From assembly GCF_039595395.1 (NCBI RefSeq), contig NZ_JBCNLP010000001.1, positions 2,914,001 to 2,978,000 on the forward strand: 64,000 nt of DNA, in the 5' to 3' direction. Origin of the DNA: Novosphingobium sp. GTDB taxonomy: Bacteria; Pseudomonadota; Alphaproteobacteria; Sphingomonadales; Sphingomonadaceae. Below, in pieces: positions 61,163 through 64,000 of the stretch. The position numbers and the translations under genes were made by a program. Under the pieces are notes generated by a model that was not told the DNA's origin, did no database searches, and saw only the letters and a program-made list of their open reading frames with translations. Position 1 is the stretch's first letter; each line of letters opens with the position of its first letter.

Positions 61163-63592
61163 ATGGCATCGAGACATGACAGCGCGGCCGCTTCGGCGGA
61201 AGGCGGGGCAGCTTTGGGGGATCAGCAGGTCAGCACCGGGGAGGAGGCGCGCGAAGCCGCCCATCTCGCCGCGCTGGACGAAGACCCTTACCCGCCGCTG
61301 CCCTCCGCGCTGGGGGCATGGCAGGATGAGGCGGACAGTGATTCGCTCCCTGCCCCGCGCCGCGCCGTGCTGCCGGCGCTGGCGCTGGCCGCGCTGGTCG
61401 TGTGGACCGGCGCTTTCATCTGGATCAACCGGGGCGAGGCCAATCTGCTGCCCACCACCGCGGTGATGCTGATCGCCTTGTGGAGCGGCCCCGCCGTGCT
61501 GCTGGCGATGCTGGCCTATGCGCTGCATATGGGCGGCACGCGCTCGGCGCTGCGGATGGGCGATGCGGCGCGCGCGCTGCGCGGCGAGAGTGTGGCGCTG
61601 GAAGAGCGGCTTATCGCGATGAACCGCGAGCTGAGCCTGGCCCGCGACTTTATCGCCGCCCAGTCGCGCGATCTCGATTCGCTGGGCCGCCAGACGATCG
61701 AGCGCCTGTCGCAGCATGGCGACCATCTGGCCGGGCTGGTGCGCGACAATGCCAGCGGGCTGCAGGCCATCGGCACCGTCAGCGATGCCGCGCTCGCCAA
61801 TATGGAGCGCCTGCGCGAGCATCTGCCGGTCATCAGCAATTCGACCAAGGATCTGGCCAACAACATCGCCAACACCGGGCGCGTGGCTCAGGCGCATCTG
61901 CAGGATATGGTGTTCGGCCTCAACCGCCTGAACGATTTCGGGCTGGCGAGCGAGCGGCAGGTGCTCTCGCTGCGCGAGAACATCGACCAGACCCTGCGCG
62001 AGCTGGAGAAGCGCGTCGATGAGCTGCACGGCTCGGTGGCGGGCCGGTTCGAGGCGCTGGATCAGCGTTCACAGGGCTTCGCCATGGATCTGGAGAAGCA
62101 TGAGGAAGAGGCGCGCGACACGCTACGCCGCCGCTCCGCCACGCTGAATGAGGAAATCGCCGCCACCCGCGTCCAGTTGGACGATGAGGAGGCGCAGAGC
62201 ATCACCTCGCTGCGCGCCCGCCTGTCGGGCCTGCGCGACGAGACCGCCACGGTGGCCCGCGCGCTGCGCGAGAGCGAGGCCAGCGCGCTGACCGAATGGC
62301 AGGGCGTGATCGAGCGTATCGAAGGCCAGCTCCGCGATATGGACGGCCAGATCGAGAAGCGCACCCGCGATCAGATGACTCAGGCGCAGGCGCTGGGCGA
62401 GACCGCCCGCGTCGCCACGGCGCGTTATGAGGCGCTGGATGCGCGGCTGACGGTGATCGGCGAAGGCAGCCGCACCTCGATCGACACGATGAGCGAGCGG
62501 ATGGATGCCATGGAGCGCCGTCTGGTCGAGGCCGACCGCAGCGTCGGAGCCTTGACCGAGGCCAGTGTGCGCCTGCTGGAGCTGGTGCAGGCCAGCGCGC
62601 GCTATACGTCGCAGGAGCTGCCGGCCTCGCTGGGGCAAAGCGAATCGCGTCTGGCCGATTACGGTGGCCGTGTGGCTGCGCTGACCGAGAATATGGCCAG
62701 GGCGCGCGCTTCGGGCGAGGCGCTGGCCGAGCATGTCACCAGCGCCGAGGGTCGCATCGCCAATGCCACCCATGCTCTGGGCACGCTGCATGACGGGCTG
62801 GATGACCGCGTCGCCGCCCATGGCGAGGCTTTGGCGGCCTTGCGCGCCGCGCTGGTGGTGATGGAGCGTGACAGCGAGAAGCTGGGCGCGCGCGCTCAGG
62901 ATGAGCTGGCGACGGCGATCCATGCGCTGGGCGACGCCCTGCGCCAGACGATCAGCGCCATCGAGGAAGAGGGCGCCGAGCGCGTCGCCACGCTGGCCAG
63001 CAAGCTGGGCGCCGACAGCGCCGCACTGATCGAGCGCGCCATGCGCAACCAGAGCGCGGAAATCGCGGGGCAGCTTGAACAATCCGCTTCTCACGCCGCC
63101 GGTCTGGCCAAGGAGGCCGCCGCACAGTTGAAGGTGCAGATGGGTCAGGTCGACGAGCTGGCGGGCCGGTTGGAGCGCCGCGTCAACGATGCCCGCGCCC
63201 GCGCCGAGGAGCAGGTGGACAATGACTTCGCCCGCCGCGTGGCGAGCATCACCGAAACGCTGAACTCCAGCGCCATCGACATCGCCAAGGCGCTGGACAC
63301 CGAAGTCGGCGAGACCGCCTGGGCCGCCTATCTGCGCGGCGAGCGGGGCATTTTCACCCGCCGCGCGGTACGGTTGCTCGACAATGCCGAGGCCAAATCG
63401 GTGCTGGCGACCTATGAGAACGACCCGCATTTCGCGGTCGAGGTCAACCGCTATATCCATGATTTCGAGGGGCTGCTGCGCCAGTTGCTGTCCACGCGCG
63501 ATGGCCATGCGCTGGGGGTGACGCTGTTGTCCTCGGATGTGGGCAAGCTGTATGTGGCGCTGGCTCAGGCGATTGAGCGGCTGCGGAATTAA
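61163..63592 (+). CDS. Large coiled-coil membrane protein, TipN-like architecture
   Basis: 809 residues from MASRHDSAAASAEGG; the frame extends upstream but overlaps the divergent gene. An acidic N-terminal part (25-60) is followed by two membrane helices (about 68-88 and 97-120) and then a coiled coil from about 130 to 690 with many heptads (ELEKRVDELHGSVAGRFEAL). The C-terminal 80 residues are globular (AWAAYLRGERGIFTRRAVRL). This is the layout of TipN, the Caulobacter new-pole marker. Homology is not proven; a chemoreceptor-like or cell-envelope coiled-coil protein is the alternative. Divergent from the Hpt gene. Confidence 0.72.
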   Translation: MASRHDSAAASAEGGAALGDQQVSTGEEAREAAHLAALDEDPYPPLPSALGAWQDEADSDSLPAPRRAVLPALALAALVVWTGAFIWINRGEANLLPTTAVMLIALWSGPAVLLAMLAYALHMGGTRSALRMGDAARALRGESVALEERLIAMNRELSLARDFIAAQSRDLDSLGRQTIERLSQHGDHLAGLVRDNASGLQAIGTVSDAALANMERLREHLPVISNSTKDLANNIANTGRVAQAHLQDMVFGLNRLNDFGLASERQVLSLRENIDQTLRELEKRVDELHGSVAGRFEALDQRSQGFAMDLEKHEEEARDTLRRRSATLNEEIAATRVQLDDEEAQSITSLRARLSGLRDETATVARALRESEASALTEWQGVIERIEGQLRDMDGQIEKRTRDQMTQAQALGETARVATARYEALDARLTVIGEGSRTSIDTMSERMDAMERRLVEADRSVGALTEASVRLLELVQASARYTSQELPASLGQSESRLADYGGRVAALTENMARARASGEALAEHVTSAEGRIANATHALGTLHDGLDDRVAAHGEALAALRAALVVMERDSEKLGARAQDELATAIHALGDALRQTISAIEEEGAERVATLASKLGADSAALIERAMRNQSAEIAGQLEQSASHAAGLAKEAAAQLKVQMGQVDELAGRLERRVNDARARAEEQVDNDFARRVASITETLNSSAIDIAKALDTEVGETAWAAYLRGERGIFTRRAVRLLDNAEAKSVLATYENDPHFAVEVNRYIHDFEGLLRQLLSTRDGHALGVTLLSSDVGKLYVALAQAIERLRN

Positions 63593-63625
63593 GATCGGGG
63601 GCTGGCCAGCGACGCTGCGCCAGCC

Positions 63626-63964
63626 CTATCCGCGAAGATGCGGCGCGATGGCCAGAAGCCGAGCCAATTGCTGTTCGCCATCCCACGCGTCCGGTTTGCA
63701 GCTTGCCACGCGCCATTCCATGGTTAGCCGCCAGGACGCGCGATAGCTTTGCAGCGAAGCGAGGATCGTGCCTTGAGCAGCGGCTGAAGCCGCGGGGTCG
63801 TCGTCGAAACCCGGTTCCCACAGGCAGCATGGGCAGATGCCAGAGCCGGGCATGCCGCCAGCTTCATCATAGGCTTCCCCATCGACATAGGCGGGGAAAC
63901 CACAAGTGGGACAAAGCAGCTTTCCCTCGCCATCGCACACGTTGAACTGCCGGGCATCGATCAT
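63626..63964 (-). CDS. Cysteine-rich CPCC-type zinc protein
   Basis: 112 residues. CPTCGFPAY (18-26) and CPCCLWEPGFDDD (44-56) match the CPCC domain, normally CPCCGY.EPGFDD. Four cysteines can hold zinc. The second half is helical. Function of the family is unknown. It is convergent with the coiled-coil gene. Confidence 0.75.
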   Translation of the reverse strand: MIDARQFNVCDGEGKLLCPTCGFPAYVDGEAYDEAGGMPGSGICPCCLWEPGFDDDPAASAAAQGTILASLQSYRASWRLTMEWRVASCKPDAWDGEQQLARLLAIAPHLRG

Positions 63965-64000
63965 GCCGGAAGACTCAATACCCCGCGCCCTTCAGCGAGG

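Overview
The window looks like chromosomal DNA of a sphingomonad (Alphaproteobacteria, Sphingomonadales, Novosphingobium-like). GC content is high. It has two large TonB-dependent receptors, a FecI/FecR signalling pair, an alphaproteobacterial direct-repeat LexA box, PleC/DivJ-style kinase architecture, and a core backbone of tpiA-secG-pyrG, ppiD-trpE-trpG-trpD-trpC-moaC-moeA-lexA, comEC, gltX and gltA. The genus is inferred; there is no rRNA in the window. No insertion sequence, prophage, integrase or CRISPR array was seen.

Layout. 1-1582: end of a CoA-transferase gene (frameshifted) and an enoyl-CoA hydratase. 1682-14648: a sugar-acid catabolic island. It holds an outer-membrane receptor, an MFS permease, an enolase-superfamily dehydratase, a GntR/FCD regulator, a lactonase, a mutarotase, an FMN 2-hydroxyacid (L-lactate type) dehydrogenase, an aldo/keto reductase, two FAH-family enzymes (one frameshifted) and an exported SMP-30 lactonase. 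Together these fit non-phosphorylative 6-deoxysugar (L-fucose/L-rhamnose type) breakdown to pyruvate and lactate. Three similar palindromes lie in its three promoter regions. 14698-17462: methyltransferase/TetR pair and a carboxymuconolactone-decarboxylase-like gene coupled to an ECF41 sigma factor. 17574-22112: FecI-FecR-TonB transducer. 22157-31093: AraC/DJ-1 regulator with an HD protein, an mntH-RES-ynfA operon, a LysR regulator, a GGDEF-EAL protein, a cation/proton antiporter with a structured leader, and PadR. 31090-36292: membrane protein, serine hydrolase, DUF983 and MocR group, small membrane protein, tRNA-Arg(CCT). 36397-38649: DUF1178, nitrilase, glutaredoxin, Hsp20.

39246-56866 is core metabolism: tpiA-secG-pyrG on the minus strand; ppiD and a tryptophan operon interrupted by a YcxB-like gene; molybdenum cofactor genes; self-regulated lexA; comEC (frameshifted in a C8 run); gltX; gltA. 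A run of strong hairpins follows gltA.

57161-63592 is the most unusual part. Four minus-strand genes encode an Hpt-like protein, a membrane protein with a nucleotidyltransferase-like N-terminus, an unrecognised helical protein and a PleC/DivJ-like kinase whose phospho-acceptor histidine position is proline. They are divergent from an 809-residue protein with two N-terminal membrane segments and a long coiled coil, the architecture of the polarity factor TipN. Together they could form a polarity or cell-cycle signalling module. That is inference from architecture only.

Three genes carry single-base frameshifts, two of them in long C runs, so sequencing error should be considered before calling them dead.
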